A stretch of DNA of 49,962 bases, from IMG/VR virus record IMGVR_UViG_3300036790_000112, positions 1 to 49,962 of that record. One strand, 5' to 3'. Positions 20,272-27,704 of this stretch are shown in pieces. The translations under genes and the position numbers were made by a program. The notes below the pieces were generated by a model that was given only the letters and a program-made list of their open reading frames with translations, was not told the DNA's origin and made no database searches. Position 1 is the first letter of the stretch, and each line of letters begins with the position of its first letter. This DNA is from a virus.

Positions 20272-20600
20272 CCGGGTTCCCGCCGGGGGTGCGCGAGATT
20301 TTGAGTGAGCGCAGCGCCGGAATGTGCGAGTTGTGCGGCATTGATCGAGCCGTCGAGGCACACCATCGCCGTCCCAGAGGCGCTGGTGGCTCACGCAGAG
20401 ACACCACAAACACGCCGTCAAATGCGTTGGTGCTGTGCAGCTCCTGCCATCGGATGGCTGAAAGCTACCGGGCAGTGGCGATCCTGATGGGCTGGATTGT
20501 CGCCCAGTCCGAAGGCAATCCGGCCCGTGTTCCCGTGCTGTATCGCCGGCGATGGATGTACCTAGACGACTGCGGGAACCTCTTGGAGGCGGCTGCGTGA
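20268..20600 (+). CDS. HNH endonuclease
   Basis: 110 residues, ATG overlapping the previous TGA. CELCGIDRAVEAHHRRPRGA, SNALVLCSSCHRMAES give the two CxxC pairs and the HH...N...H triad of an HNH nuclease. Its tail (WIVAQSEGNPARVPVLYRRR) matches the recombination-associated HNH proteins of actinophages. Likely a DNA-processing nuclease of this operon rather than a stray homing enzyme. Confidence 0.85.
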   Translation: MTGFPPGVREILSERSAGMCELCGIDRAVEAHHRRPRGAGGSRRDTTNTPSNALVLCSSCHRMAESYRAVAILMGWIVAQSEGNPARVPVLYRRRWMYLDDCGNLLEAAA

Positions 20601-20782
20601 ACATCTTCAGGCAGTTGGGTGACCGTAACTCTGTGATGGTGACAGACGCCCTCACACGTACCTGCACGATCTGCAAAGCAGCCCCACGGGTTGATTGTCG
20701 GCATCCGTGGGAGACGTCTGAACCGTTGGGTCGGATAGTGCATTTGGCTCGGGCACAACACCACATGGACAGGGGCAAGTGA
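20597..20782 (+). CDS. Small Cys-pair protein
   Basis: 61 residues from GTG overlapping the HNH stop. RTCTICKAAPRVDCRHPWET has a CxxC and an additional Cys/His, and a closing helix ends RAQHHMDRGK. A small zinc-type protein common between actinophage nucleases. Function unknown. Confidence 0.6.
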   Translation: MNIFRQLGDRNSVMVTDALTRTCTICKAAPRVDCRHPWETSEPLGRIVHLARAQHHMDRGK

Positions 20783-21363
20783 TGGCGGTTTCAAAGCGGT
20801 TGCGGTTTGAGATATTCCGCCGCGACAACCACACCTGTCGATACTGCGGACGGACAGCTCCCCAGTGGCCTATGCAGGTCGACCACGTCACCCCGACAGC
20901 ACTGGGAGGAAGCGACGAGCCGACGAATCTTGTTACCGCGTGCGTAGATTGCAACGCCGGAAAGACGTCAGTGCCGCCTGGTGCTCCGCTGGTGGATGAT
21001 GTGTCCGCTGATGCGCTGCGGTGGTCTAAGGCTATGCAGCACGTGGCCCAGATCCGGTTGGCGGAGATGCGGGACCGCGAGGAGACGCTGGCTTGGTTTG
21101 CTGGTCTTTGGGCCGATTGGAATTACGGCGGCAAGACCAACCCCAAGCCAATCCCTGCGCCAGAGGGGTTCGAGGGAATCTTCAAGTTCCTCGCGGCTGG
21201 TCTGACACGGGAAGAGATCCAGCACCTGCTCAACGTGGCCATGAGAGCGACACACATTCCGCCGCAGGCCACGTGGAAGTACTTCTGTGGCTGCTGCTGG
21301 AAACGCATACGTGACAACGCTGATATGGCAGCGGCGATCCTCACCGCGGAGGGGGACGACTAG
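20779..21363 (+). CDS. HNH endonuclease with C-terminal helical domain
   Basis: 194 residues from GTG (or the ATG after it). RFEIFRRDNHTCRYCGRTAP, QVDHVTPTALGGSDEPTNLV and CVDCNAGKTS form a canonical HNH module (CRYCG, DHV, N, CVDCN) in residues 8-65. The remaining 130 residues are helical, with KYFCGCCWKRI. It overlaps the next GTG by one base. May nick or cut DNA for replication or repair initiation. Confidence 0.85.
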   Translation: MMAVSKRLRFEIFRRDNHTCRYCGRTAPQWPMQVDHVTPTALGGSDEPTNLVTACVDCNAGKTSVPPGAPLVDDVSADALRWSKAMQHVAQIRLAEMRDREETLAWFAGLWADWNYGGKTNPKPIPAPEGFEGIFKFLAAGLTREEIQHLLNVAMRATHIPPQATWKYFCGCCWKRIRDNADMAAAILTAEGDD

Positions 21364-22064
21364 TGGCGTGGTTCATGGTCGATGACCAACTCGCCCTCCA
21401 TAAAAAGGTGTGCGAAGCAGGTAACGCAGCGATGGGGCTATGGGTCCGGGCCGGCGCATGGTCTATGCAGAACCTCACAGAAGGGTTCGTCTCAACGTCA
21501 GCTGTCCGAGCGCTAGGAACATCAGGCCAAGCCAAAGCTCTTGTCTTATCTAAATTGTGGGTCAAGGTGGAAGGCGGCTACCAGTTCCATGAGTGGGGGA
21601 CGAGACAACTATCTGCTGAGCAGATTGCCGAGCGTAGGCGTAAGCGCGCGGAAGCTGGAAGCAAGGGCGGCAGGGCATCCGGACAAAGCAGAAACGAAGC
21701 AAAAGGCGAAGCAAAAGGCGAAGCAAATGCTTCAGCACGGCCGGATCAAAATAGAACCCCTTCCCTTGTCCCTGTCCCTGTGGTGGTTGATTTGGGAGGG
21801 GATGTTACGCAAGTAGACGCGGCCGAACCCCCTCCCCGCTGCCCAAAGCATTTGAATGACGCCGATCCACCGAACTGTGTGCCTTGTCGGGATGCCCGTC
21901 TGGCGAACGCATCCTGGCATGCAGGGGAATTGGATCGACGTCGGCAAGCCCGCGCTGCGGAGAGGGCGCGCGCTGATGCCTGCCCGGTTTGTGAGGGCAC
22001 GCACTGGATTCCGAACACGTATCCCGTCCAGCGCTGTGACCACCAGGAGCAAGCCCATGCCTGA
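21363..22064 (+). CDS. Replication-initiator-like HTH protein
   Basis: 233 residues from GTG. WFMVDDQLALHKKVCEAGNA, GLWVRAGAWSMQNLTEGFVS and LVLSKLWVKVEGGYQFHEW form the winged-helix start typical of phage replication-initiator/DnaD-like proteins. A linker carries a short tandem repeat (EAKGEAKGEA). The C-terminal part has two CxxC pairs (CVPCRDAR, CPVCEGTHW), a zinc site. It is the best candidate for the replication protein. No helicase, primase or polymerase was found. Confidence 0.65.
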   Translation: MAWFMVDDQLALHKKVCEAGNAAMGLWVRAGAWSMQNLTEGFVSTSAVRALGTSGQAKALVLSKLWVKVEGGYQFHEWGTRQLSAEQIAERRRKRAEAGSKGGRASGQSRNEAKGEAKGEANASARPDQNRTPSLVPVPVVVDLGGDVTQVDAAEPPPRCPKHLNDADPPNCVPCRDARLANASWHAGELDRRRQARAAERARADACPVCEGTHWIPNTYPVQRCDHQEQAHA

Positions 22065-22251
22065 ACTTCGCGTCACTCACGGCGAATACGGGTTCGCTTG
22101 GGGCCCGGTTTATGTGCAGCGGACAACCGAAATTGATGGCCGCGTGGTGCTTACTGTCACAACCGACACGGGACAGACCATTGACATTTACGTCTCCCGC
22201 ACCGGCCGCAGCTTGCGCGTCTTCAAAAAAGGCCGCGGAGAACTCACATGA
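22057..22251 (+). CDS. Small beta-rich hypothetical protein
   Basis: 64 residues; the ATG lies within the last codons of the previous gene and follows AGGAGCAAGCCC. Beta-rich (GPVYVQRTTEIDGRVVLTVT, IDIYVSRTGRSLRVFKKG). ATGA overlap with the next gene. Family not recognised. Confidence 0.65.
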   Translation: MPELRVTHGEYGFAWGPVYVQRTTEIDGRVVLTVTTDTGQTIDIYVSRTGRSLRVFKKGRGELT

Positions 22252-22448
22252 GCTACGCCCACGACGAAGACCTCAACGAGCTGCCGCCGTATCCAGTGCA
22301 GTGGGAAGCGCATCAGCGGGTGGCCGCGTATTGGCATGCCCTGAACTTCACCAGCTTTCCCGGAACCACGCAGGGTTGGTATGCGGTGTGGAAGTCGTTG
22401 GAGCGGGAGCACAACCGACGGCACCCGAGCACGGAGGAGACAGCGTGA
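22248..22448 (+). CDS. Small Trp-rich hypothetical protein
   Basis: 66 residues. Many aromatic residues (YPVQWEAHQRVAAYWHALNF, GWYAVWKSLEREHNRRH). ATGA and GTGA overlaps on the two sides show coupled translation. Function unknown. Confidence 0.65.
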   Translation: MSYAHDEDLNELPPYPVQWEAHQRVAAYWHALNFTSFPGTTQGWYAVWKSLEREHNRRHPSTEETA

Positions 22449-22660
22449 CTCAGATCCGCGCTAAGGCGCGTACTAACACGAAACCTTTGACCCGCACACC
22501 CTGCAACGGCCACGGCACCCCGCGCCCCTATCAACGCATCTGGGCGTACCGGCATACGAAAGTGTCACAGGCTGATCTGCCGATGATCGCTAAAGCCTTG
22601 GGAATCCGTGAAGACGCGGTCATAGACACTGCAGTGAGGCTAAGTGGGGGAGAGCCGTGA
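22445..22660 (+). CDS. HTH-like small DNA-binding protein
   Basis: 71 residues from GTG. A basic start (QIRAKARTNTKPLTR) is followed by a possible helix-turn-helix: KVSQADLPMIAKALGIREDA. Could regulate this operon or assist the initiator. GTGA overlaps on both sides. Confidence 0.6.
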   Translation: MTQIRAKARTNTKPLTRTPCNGHGTPRPYQRIWAYRHTKVSQADLPMIAKALGIREDAVIDTAVRLSGGEP

Positions 22661-23022
22661 ACGACATTAGACAGCGCCTCGCAGACGCACTTCGGGAACA
22701 CCTATTGTGGCCCGGTACGCACTGTCGCTGCGATCACCAACTGGACGGCTCCGGTGGACCCGGTGAGCGCCGATCCCGTTACCAAACCCATCTCGCTGAG
22801 GTGTTGTTGTCGTTGCCTGGTATCGCCATCGTGGAACTACCGGATCGTCTTCCCGGATACACAGAAGGTGAAATGCCTCGCTGGGAAACCGCCGAAATCG
22901 TTGTGCAAACGGACCATCACGACTGGGTCCGACTAAACAGTGAAGCATTGGAGCCATGGGAGGCGCGCGCACTCGCTGTACGCCTCCTGGCTGCCGCTAA
23001 CGCAGTCGAGGCCGTCCAGTGA
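22657..23022 (+). CDS. Hypothetical protein with single Cys/His cluster
   Basis: 121 residues from GTG. RQRLADALREHLLWPGTHCR with CDHQLDGSG suggests a small metal-binding head. Later helices (HLAEVLLSLPGIAIVELPDR; LEPWEARALAVRLLAAANAV) complete a compact fold. I recognise similar openings in actinophage small proteins, without known function. Confidence 0.65.
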   Translation: MNDIRQRLADALREHLLWPGTHCRCDHQLDGSGGPGERRSRYQTHLAEVLLSLPGIAIVELPDRLPGYTEGEMPRWETAEIVVQTDHHDWVRLNSEALEPWEARALAVRLLAAANAVEAVQ

Positions 23023-23144
23023 GGGACCGCACCCGTAAACCCGCCACACAACCTCCTGAGACACAGGAACCACCACCTGAGTTGGACTGGGACGCAGCCG
23101 TAGCCCGGTTGGAGAAGATGCTCAGCGACATGGAGGACCAATGA
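23019..23144 (+). CDS. 41-residue Pro-rich/helical protein
   Basis: GTG overlapping the previous TGA; 41 residues with a proline-rich basic start (RKPATQPPETQEPPPELDWD) and an acidic helix (AVARLEKMLSDMEDQ). Coupled by ATGA to the next gene. Unknown. Confidence 0.55.
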   Translation: MRDRTRKPATQPPETQEPPPELDWDAAVARLEKMLSDMEDQ

Positions 23145-23380
23145 GCAACATTCAGCAGCGGATAGCGCAGATCATCAGACAGGTCGACGGCGATCACACG
23201 ATGGGTGCTGCAGCTCTCGCCGAAGCGTTGGTATCCGAACTAGGACTCACCCGCGTGGAAGGAGTTTCGTACGGTGTCCGCGATGTATTCGAAGTACCGC
23301 GTCCGGATGACTATGGGCCACGGTGGTCAAAGTTCTCCCGTTATGTCACTGAGTGGGTGCCCGCAATGGAGGACGAATGA
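23141..23380 (+). CDS. Hypothetical protein
   Basis: 79 residues, ATG overlapping the previous stop. IQQRIAQIIRQVDGDHTMGA then ALAEALVSELGL gives an N-terminal helical pair, then aromatic segments (DDYGPRWSKFSRYVTEWV). The start resembles that of the gene at 22657, so the two may be distant paralogues. Unknown role. Confidence 0.6.
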   Translation: MSNIQQRIAQIIRQVDGDHTMGAAALAEALVSELGLTRVEGVSYGVRDVFEVPRPDDYGPRWSKFSRYVTEWVPAMEDE

Positions 23381-23589
23381 ACGTGCTCGCTGAGTTGGTC
23401 GCAATCCGCAAATCCCGCGGACTCACCCTCAAAGACGTCGCCAAACTCATCCAAATCACCCCAGCCGCGATCTGCCTCTTCGAACACTCACACCGCTACC
23501 GCCGCAACCCAAACCTATCCACACTCGTCCGGTACGCGGACGCTGTAGGCGCGGAAATCCATGCCACACCAACCCCGGAGGACGCATGA
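23377..23589 (+). CDS. Xre-type HTH regulator
   Basis: 70 residues. I chose the ATG overlapping the previous stop (MNVLAELVAIRKSRGLTLKD). SRGLTLKDVAKLIQITPAAI followed by CLFEHSHRYRRNPNLSTLVR is a standard Xre/Cro helix-turn-helix, and YADAVGAEI closes the fold. Late position in the early operon suggests control of the next phase of transcription. Confidence 0.75.
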   Translation: MNVLAELVAIRKSRGLTLKDVAKLIQITPAAICLFEHSHRYRRNPNLSTLVRYADAVGAEIHATPTPEDA

Positions 23590-24374
23590 GCGAGTGTGCC
23601 AACTGCAGGCGACAATCGGATCTGTTCGGTTGCAAGCGCTGCCAGGACACATTGCGCGGATGGTTCTATGACACGCCGGGGTGGATCACTGCACTGCTGG
23701 AGGCGGTGCATGGAGAAACCCGCCTAGGTGAATCAGTGCGGCGCTCCAGTGAGAAGACGAGCCCGATGCTCTGCAACCTGGACGCTTCAGCCCAACTGGC
23801 TTATGCGCGATCGGTGCTAAACGAGTGGACGCGCGATCTGTGCGAGACCCGCGGATTGCAAACGCCGGATCTTGTTGATGGAGACCTCGCCATCTGGTTG
23901 GCACACAACGTCACAGCTATCGCCTGCGACCAAGGGTTCGGGGTTTGTTTCCTTGAGGTCAAACAGATGCTCGAAGACATCGAACACTTAGTGGACAGGC
24001 CCAAATCCCCAGCCCTCAACACATCGTGTCCAGCTATGCTGACTGTCGGTTACGGCGAGCAAGTGTGCGGCGCATATCTCACCCTTCTGCCCGAAGAGGA
24101 TTCAGTTCGGTGTCACAATTGCAAGGCCACCCACCAAGTCCATGAGTTGACCGAACTGCGCCTCGATGCAGTGCCTAATGATCTGCTGTTCACTGCCACT
24201 GAAATACTGGACATCATGGCCATGATCCGCCGTCCCATCCCCGAATCAACGTGGAGGCGGTGGCGCCAACTCAAACAGGTCATGCCAGCCGGTGAACTGT
24301 ATGGCGAACCCGCGTACCGCATCCAGGACGTTCGGGACTTCCGTAAAAAATGGACACGCGACAAAGCCAGTTAA
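23586..24374 (+). CDS. Zinc-ribbon and winged-helix DNA-binding protein
   Basis: 262 residues. Two cysteine clusters: CANCRRQSDLFGCKRCQD at the N-terminus and CPAMLTVGYGEQVCGAYLTL with CHNCKATHQ at about 150-185. The last third has a MerR/excisionase-like winged helix: TATEILDIMAMIRRPIPEST, WRRWRQLKQV, YRIQDVRDFRKKW. This class is common at the end of actinophage early operons. It is the last gene before the terminator and could switch on later genes. Confidence 0.75.
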   Translation: MSECANCRRQSDLFGCKRCQDTLRGWFYDTPGWITALLEAVHGETRLGESVRRSSEKTSPMLCNLDASAQLAYARSVLNEWTRDLCETRGLQTPDLVDGDLAIWLAHNVTAIACDQGFGVCFLEVKQMLEDIEHLVDRPKSPALNTSCPAMLTVGYGEQVCGAYLTLLPEEDSVRCHNCKATHQVHELTELRLDAVPNDLLFTATEILDIMAMIRRPIPESTWRRWRQLKQVMPAGELYGEPAYRIQDVRDFRKKWTRDKAS

Positions 24375-24375
24375 C

Positions 24376-24387
24376 TACACGCGTGTA
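24376..24387. promoter_or_regulatory. 12-bp palindrome after the early operon
   Basis: TACACGCGTGTA is a perfect palindrome two bases after the stop of the last early gene and 49 bases before the intrinsic terminator. It may be a protein-binding site. No promoter elements were identified with confidence. Confidence 0.4.
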
Positions 24388-24436
24388 ATTTGCTGCTAAA
24401 GTGAGCGCTTGAGGGCTACTTCGCGCGCCCATGAAC

Positions 24437-24464
24437 ACCCCACATCCCTCGGTGTGGGGTTTTT
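24437..24464 (+). terminator. Intrinsic terminator of the early operon
   Basis: ACCCCACA-TCCCTCGG-TGTGGGGT followed by TTTTCTTT: an 8-bp perfect GC-rich stem with an 8-base loop and a U-rich tail. It ends the long early operon that begins at 14821. It is the clearest rho-independent terminator in the window. Confidence 0.85.
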
Positions 24465-24488
24465 CTTTGCACAAACCCAGGGGTCTAA

Positions 24489-24680
24489 ATGGCCGTGATC
24501 ACTGTTGTTCCCCTGCACCGCATGATCCGTGACGCCCTGCAGCAGCTACGCGAAGCGCGGGATGACGGCGATCCCGACCACCGCGCGGAAACCTGCTCGG
24601 GTGCATGCCTCATCTGCACCCACCAGAGACACCTCAACAGATTGCTCGACAGATTGCCCCGACAGGAGAGCCATGTCTGA
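24489..24680 (+). CDS. Small hypothetical protein with Cys pairs
   Basis: 63 residues, first gene after the terminator. HRMIRDALQQLREARDDGDP then CSGACLICTHQRHLNRLLDR: a helical protein with C-x3-C-x2-C, a possible zinc knuckle. Similar small proteins occur in many actinophages. Function unknown. Confidence 0.6.
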   Translation: MAVITVVPLHRMIRDALQQLREARDDGDPDHRAETCSGACLICTHQRHLNRLLDRLPRQESHV

Positions 24681-24786
24681 CCAGCTTCAGGTGATAGCCG
24701 AAGAAACCGCTGAAGGTAAGCGCGTCGTGGTGACATGGACACCCGTGGAAGCGGCCGTCAACGTTGAGCAAGAGCGTGGCTATTGA
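24673..24786 (+). CDS. 37-residue hypothetical protein
   Basis: ATG after GACAGGAGAGCC, overlapping the previous gene by 8 bases. QLQVIAEETAEGKRVVVTWT suggests one helix and a beta strand. Its TGA overlaps the ATG of the membrane gene. Very short, so only moderately supported. Confidence 0.5.
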   Translation: MSDQLQVIAEETAEGKRVVVTWTPVEAAVNVEQERGY

Positions 24787-24968
24787 TGATCATCCTCGGC
24801 ATCGTTCTGCTGGTGTTGAGCGCATTATTGCCGGACTGGTTTCCTGTCCCGTACGCCGTGGAACACGCGCTCACTGTTGTTGGTGGACTACTGATCGCGT
24901 TGGGTTTGATTCTGCTGGTGCTGTCCCTGTTCGGTGTGGCAGTGGGGAATAGGCGGTACTGGTGGTAG
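24786..24968 (+). CDS. Two-span small membrane protein
   Basis: 60 residues from the ATG overlapping the previous TGA (a TTG one codon earlier is also open). Two hydrophobic segments (IILGIVLLVLSALLP and LTVVGGLLIALGLILLVLSL) flank a short polar turn, with a basic aromatic tail (RRYWW). A common actinophage membrane protein type; role unknown. Confidence 0.65.
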   Translation: MIILGIVLLVLSALLPDWFPVPYAVEHALTVVGGLLIALGLILLVLSLFGVAVGNRRYWW

Positions 24969-26254
24969 ACGCCAAGGCCCCAGACGATGTTCTGGACTAC
25001 ATGTGGAACTGGGGCAACTGGATGCCGACCGGGGACGCCATTTCCACAGTCGCCTGGACAATCCCCGAAACGTATTTGCCTCCACCGGCTGGGTTGATTG
25101 ACGCTCCCTCATCGAATGGTGGGTCGTTCGCGGCGAACGCCTACTACTGGGTTGTGACCGCGGTGAACGATGCGGGGGAAACAACCCCGTCGAACGAGAT
25201 CACAGCCACCCTGAGTGGGACGCAGTCTTCGGTGGGTTTGGGTTGGAACCCTGTTCAGGGCGCTAACGGATACAACGTGTACCGCGGCTCGAATACCACT
25301 GGGACTCCCGTGACGGTTGATTCGTCAGCAACGGGCACGAAGATCGGCACCAATTCCGGCTCTACAGGTTCGTTGACCGCGACCTGCACCTACACAAAAG
25401 GCAGCTCAGCGAACTACATCGTGGCAGCCGTCGGCTTCCTCGCCGGGTTGACCCCGTCATTGATGACGTGCTCTTACGGCTCTGACCCAATGACATTGCT
25501 GGGTTGGAATGTCGCCGGCTATGGTGGCACCGCCTACTTCGGCCTATCCAGCCCCCCCAGCGGGTCACAAACCGTGTCAGCGACGGTGCAGTCCTTCGGC
25601 AACGTCATCGGCATGGTTGTGGCGTGTGCATCGTTCAACGGTTGGGGTTCCACCGTCTACACCGGGACCGCTGGCGGTCAGGGAGGCAGCCCGTCCCAAA
25701 CCGTGTCCGCTGTGTACGGAGATTTGGTGGTGTGGGCGGCGACCAACGTCACCGGCTCAGGTATCTCCGCCGCCATATCAGGATTCAACGGAACTAGCTT
25801 GGAGAACTCCGGGAACGTCAGTTTGCCGATCGACGACCAGATCGGGCTCCTCCTCGGCTACACATCAGCTGGCACATCGGGTACATCGACGGTGTCGTTC
25901 ACGGCGAATGTGGCGCAAGCCAACATTGACCAGTGGTGGTCGGCCGCAGCATTGGCACTGTTGCCTGCTAGCCCCCCAATCAACACCCTCGTCACGTCCA
26001 TAAGAAATCCGTCGACCACTCAATACACCGACACCGGTGCTACGGGTACAACAGGGTCACCGCCGGCCGCGAACACCGCATTCACCAGCATCAGTCTCGC
26101 CAGCAGCCCGGCAGCCTCGAACACCACGACCATGGCGACGGCGTGGATCGCTAACGGCACCGCCGGAAACAGTTATCCCGTGACATGCCAGATCACCACC
26201 GAGCAAGGGCGTATCGCGCAGAGAACTGAGTCCATCGCGGTGGAAAACCTGTGA
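24962..26254 (+). CDS. Tail-like beta-sandwich protein encoded upstream of terminase
   Basis: 430 residues from GTG. Residues about 40-115 form an FN3-like domain (YYWVVTAVNDAGETTPSNEI, GANGYNVYRGS). Residues about 140-335 share landmarks with the fibre C-terminus and the 1201-residue minor tail protein: CSYGSDPMTLLG, SGSQTVSATV, CASFNG, SQTVSAVYGDLVVWAATNV. A short Ig-like end follows. It is probably a virion surface or tail-associated protein although it lies 16 kb before the tail genes on the linear map. Confidence 0.65.
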   Translation: MVDAKAPDDVLDYMWNWGNWMPTGDAISTVAWTIPETYLPPPAGLIDAPSSNGGSFAANAYYWVVTAVNDAGETTPSNEITATLSGTQSSVGLGWNPVQGANGYNVYRGSNTTGTPVTVDSSATGTKIGTNSGSTGSLTATCTYTKGSSANYIVAAVGFLAGLTPSLMTCSYGSDPMTLLGWNVAGYGGTAYFGLSSPPSGSQTVSATVQSFGNVIGMVVACASFNGWGSTVYTGTAGGQGGSPSQTVSAVYGDLVVWAATNVTGSGISAAISGFNGTSLENSGNVSLPIDDQIGLLLGYTSAGTSGTSTVSFTANVAQANIDQWWSAAALALLPASPPINTLVTSIRNPSTTQYTDTGATGTTGSPPAANTAFTSISLASSPAASNTTTMATAWIANGTAGNSYPVTCQITTEQGRIAQRTESIAVENL

Positions 26255-26364
26255 CCTTTCAAACTCCCGTTGAGCGGACATTCACTGTCATCGCATACGA
26301 GAATGCGCGGGAAATTGACATCCCAGCATCCAACAGGGTGTTCGTAGTCCCAGAAGACGAATAG
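26251..26364 (+). CDS. 37-residue hypothetical protein
   Basis: GTG overlaps the previous TGA. FQTPVERTFTVIAYENAREI then NRVFVVPEDE: a small beta hairpin-like protein. Small proteins of this kind often lie beside tail-fibre genes in actinophages. Unknown function. Confidence 0.55.
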   Translation: MTFQTPVERTFTVIAYENAREIDIPASNRVFVVPEDE

Positions 26365-26610
26365 ATGAGTACAGCACAGCCAAAGAAGAAGCCGTTCGCG
26401 AAGATTGATGACCAGGAAACCCTCCAGCTGTTGATGGACAACATCCACTGCTTGGAATACCGGTTGGCTGGTGGGTCGCAGTGGCTGAAACTCCCCTACT
26501 TCCAGGAACAACTCTCCGGGAACCGTGAAGGCGTGCGGGAGATCAAACGCCGCTTCTGTGAGGCCATCGTCCAGCTGCTCGAGAAGAACGGCCGGTTGAA
26601 GGATGCCTGA
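26365..26610 (+). CDS. Hypothetical protein
   Basis: 81 residues, ATG directly after the preceding TAG. Basic start (STAQPKKKPFAKIDDQETLQ) and a helical body (DNIHCLEYRLAG; REGVREIKRRFCEAIVQLLE). Overlaps the next gene by 8 bases. No family recognised. Confidence 0.65.
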   Translation: MSTAQPKKKPFAKIDDQETLQLLMDNIHCLEYRLAGGSQWLKLPYFQEQLSGNREGVREIKRRFCEAIVQLLEKNGRLKDA

Positions 26611-26749
26611 CCCCAACATTCAAGCCGCATATGTGGATAAGTTCATTATTCCGCTGTTGGCGAAGGCTGGGCTGAAGGTCAAAGTGACCCGCAAAGCCGA
26701 GTACACCACACTCAAGATTCCAGTGAAGCGTGCCATACAAGGCGGCTAG
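26603..26749 (+). CDS. Small hypothetical protein
   Basis: 48 residues; GTTGAAGGATGCC holds its ribosome site. IQAAYVDKFIIPLLAKAGLK followed by VKVTRKAEYTTLKIPVKR suggests a helix and a beta hairpin with basic charge. It overlaps the HNH gene by 20 bases in another frame. Function unknown. Confidence 0.55.
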   Translation: MPDPNIQAAYVDKFIIPLLAKAGLKVKVTRKAEYTTLKIPVKRAIQGG

Positions 26750-27041
26750 TCCCTGCACCTTCCCCGGCTGCGGATCTAAGGGCATTGTCCGTGGCCGCTG
26801 TAACCGCCATAAGCGGGGAACCACTACGCAGCGCGGCTACGACAACAAACACAAACGGACTAGAGCCTCCTACGAACTGGCAGTCCTACAAGGCCGTGTG
26901 ACGTGCTGGCGCTGCGGCGAACCCATCCTCCCAACAGATTCTTGGGACCTTGGGCACGACGATAATGACCGCTCCATCACCAAAGGCCCTGAGCACGCCA
27001 ACCGATGCAACCGCAGCACTGCCGCCAAGAGAAGAAACTAA
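26730..27041 (+). CDS. HNH endonuclease near terminase
   Basis: 103 residues from GTG. CTFPGCGSKGIVRGRCNRHK is an N-terminal zinc unit; CWRCGEPILPTDSWDLGHDD and GPEHANRCNRSTAAKRRN are the HNH core. HNH proteins next to terminase genes support packaging in many HK97-type phages, and this gene lies 1.5 kb before terS. Start choice is supported by the zinc unit beginning at residue 8. Confidence 0.8.
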   Translation: MPYKAASPCTFPGCGSKGIVRGRCNRHKRGTTTQRGYDNKHKRTRASYELAVLQGRVTCWRCGEPILPTDSWDLGHDDNDRSITKGPEHANRCNRSTAAKRRN

Positions 27042-27059
27042 CCAGGAGAAAGAATAGTT

Positions 27060-27428
27060 ATGGCTACCTTCCCCAACCAAGGCCCGCAGGGCGCTTCTAA
27101 TGCCGGTACCGACCCCGCCGTCGTCCCCTACACCAGCGCAACCGTTTCGTGCACCTCCACCGCTGGTGGCACGTCCATTGTGACGATCCCGGCGAACGGT
27201 GCCCCCGTCCTGTTGACTAACGCCGCAACCGCGCCCGTGTTCATCGGTAACAGCGGTGTCACCACCACCACCGGATACCAGATCCCCGCCAGCGGCTCCG
27301 TCCTGGTGACCTACGGCATGTTCGCCCCCGACAGTGGTGGTGTTTCTTGCGCCCTGTACGGCATCGTGTCGTCCACGGCGAGCGTCATCACGTACCTTGT
27401 GCCCACCGCATGGCCCGGCAACGAATAA
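27060..27428 (+). CDS. Small beta-rich structural-type protein
   Basis: 122 residues; ACCAGGAGAAAGAATAGTT gives a strong ribosome site. Ser/Thr/Ala-rich with strands (GGTSIVTIPANGAPVLLTNA, TTGYQIPASGSVLVTYG) and ends ITYLVPTAWPGNE. The order of elements and the end resemble the protein at 27704 (VTYLYPTA), so the two look like paralogues. Good candidates for head or tail decoration proteins. Confidence 0.65.
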   Translation: MATFPNQGPQGASNAGTDPAVVPYTSATVSCTSTAGGTSIVTIPANGAPVLLTNAATAPVFIGNSGVTTTTGYQIPASGSVLVTYGMFAPDSGGVSCALYGIVSSTASVITYLVPTAWPGNE

Positions 27429-27452
27429 CCAACTAGTGGAAGCAGCACAGCC

Positions 27453-27704
27453 ATGATCGTCCTCGCCTTCACAGGCGCGCTCTCAAATGAAGCGCGGCAG
27501 CGCATTCAATACCAGTTTGAGGAAGCTAAGCGCCTAAACAGGATGATCGTTGTTGAGGACTGCGATGTTCTCAGCGACGACGCCGAGAATCAGGCAACCA
27601 TCAAATTCTCAGACGGCTCGGTCGCATTCATCCCAGACGGCCTCACGCAGCAGGCTGTTATCGAGGCGATTCGTGAGATAGATGAAAGACAAAGGACCGC
27701 TTGA
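27453..27704 (+). CDS. Hypothetical protein
   Basis: 83 residues, ATG within GCAGCACAGCCATG. NEARQRIQYQFEEAKRLNRM is a helix, followed by IVVEDCDVLSDD and a KFSDGSVAFIPDGL strand. VVEDCDVL resembles the VFEDCKTV segment of the small protein at 30721 before the portal gene. Function unknown. Confidence 0.6.
   Translation: MIVLAFTGALSNEARQRIQYQFEEAKRLNRMIVVEDCDVLSDDAENQATIKFSDGSVAFIPDGLTQQAVIEAIREIDERQRTA

Noticed and set aside
24986-25080. True terminal redundancy or cos end elsewhere in the sequence
   Set aside because: No sequence signature of a physical end could be shown; the 127-bp overlap at the contig ends is better explained by assembly.
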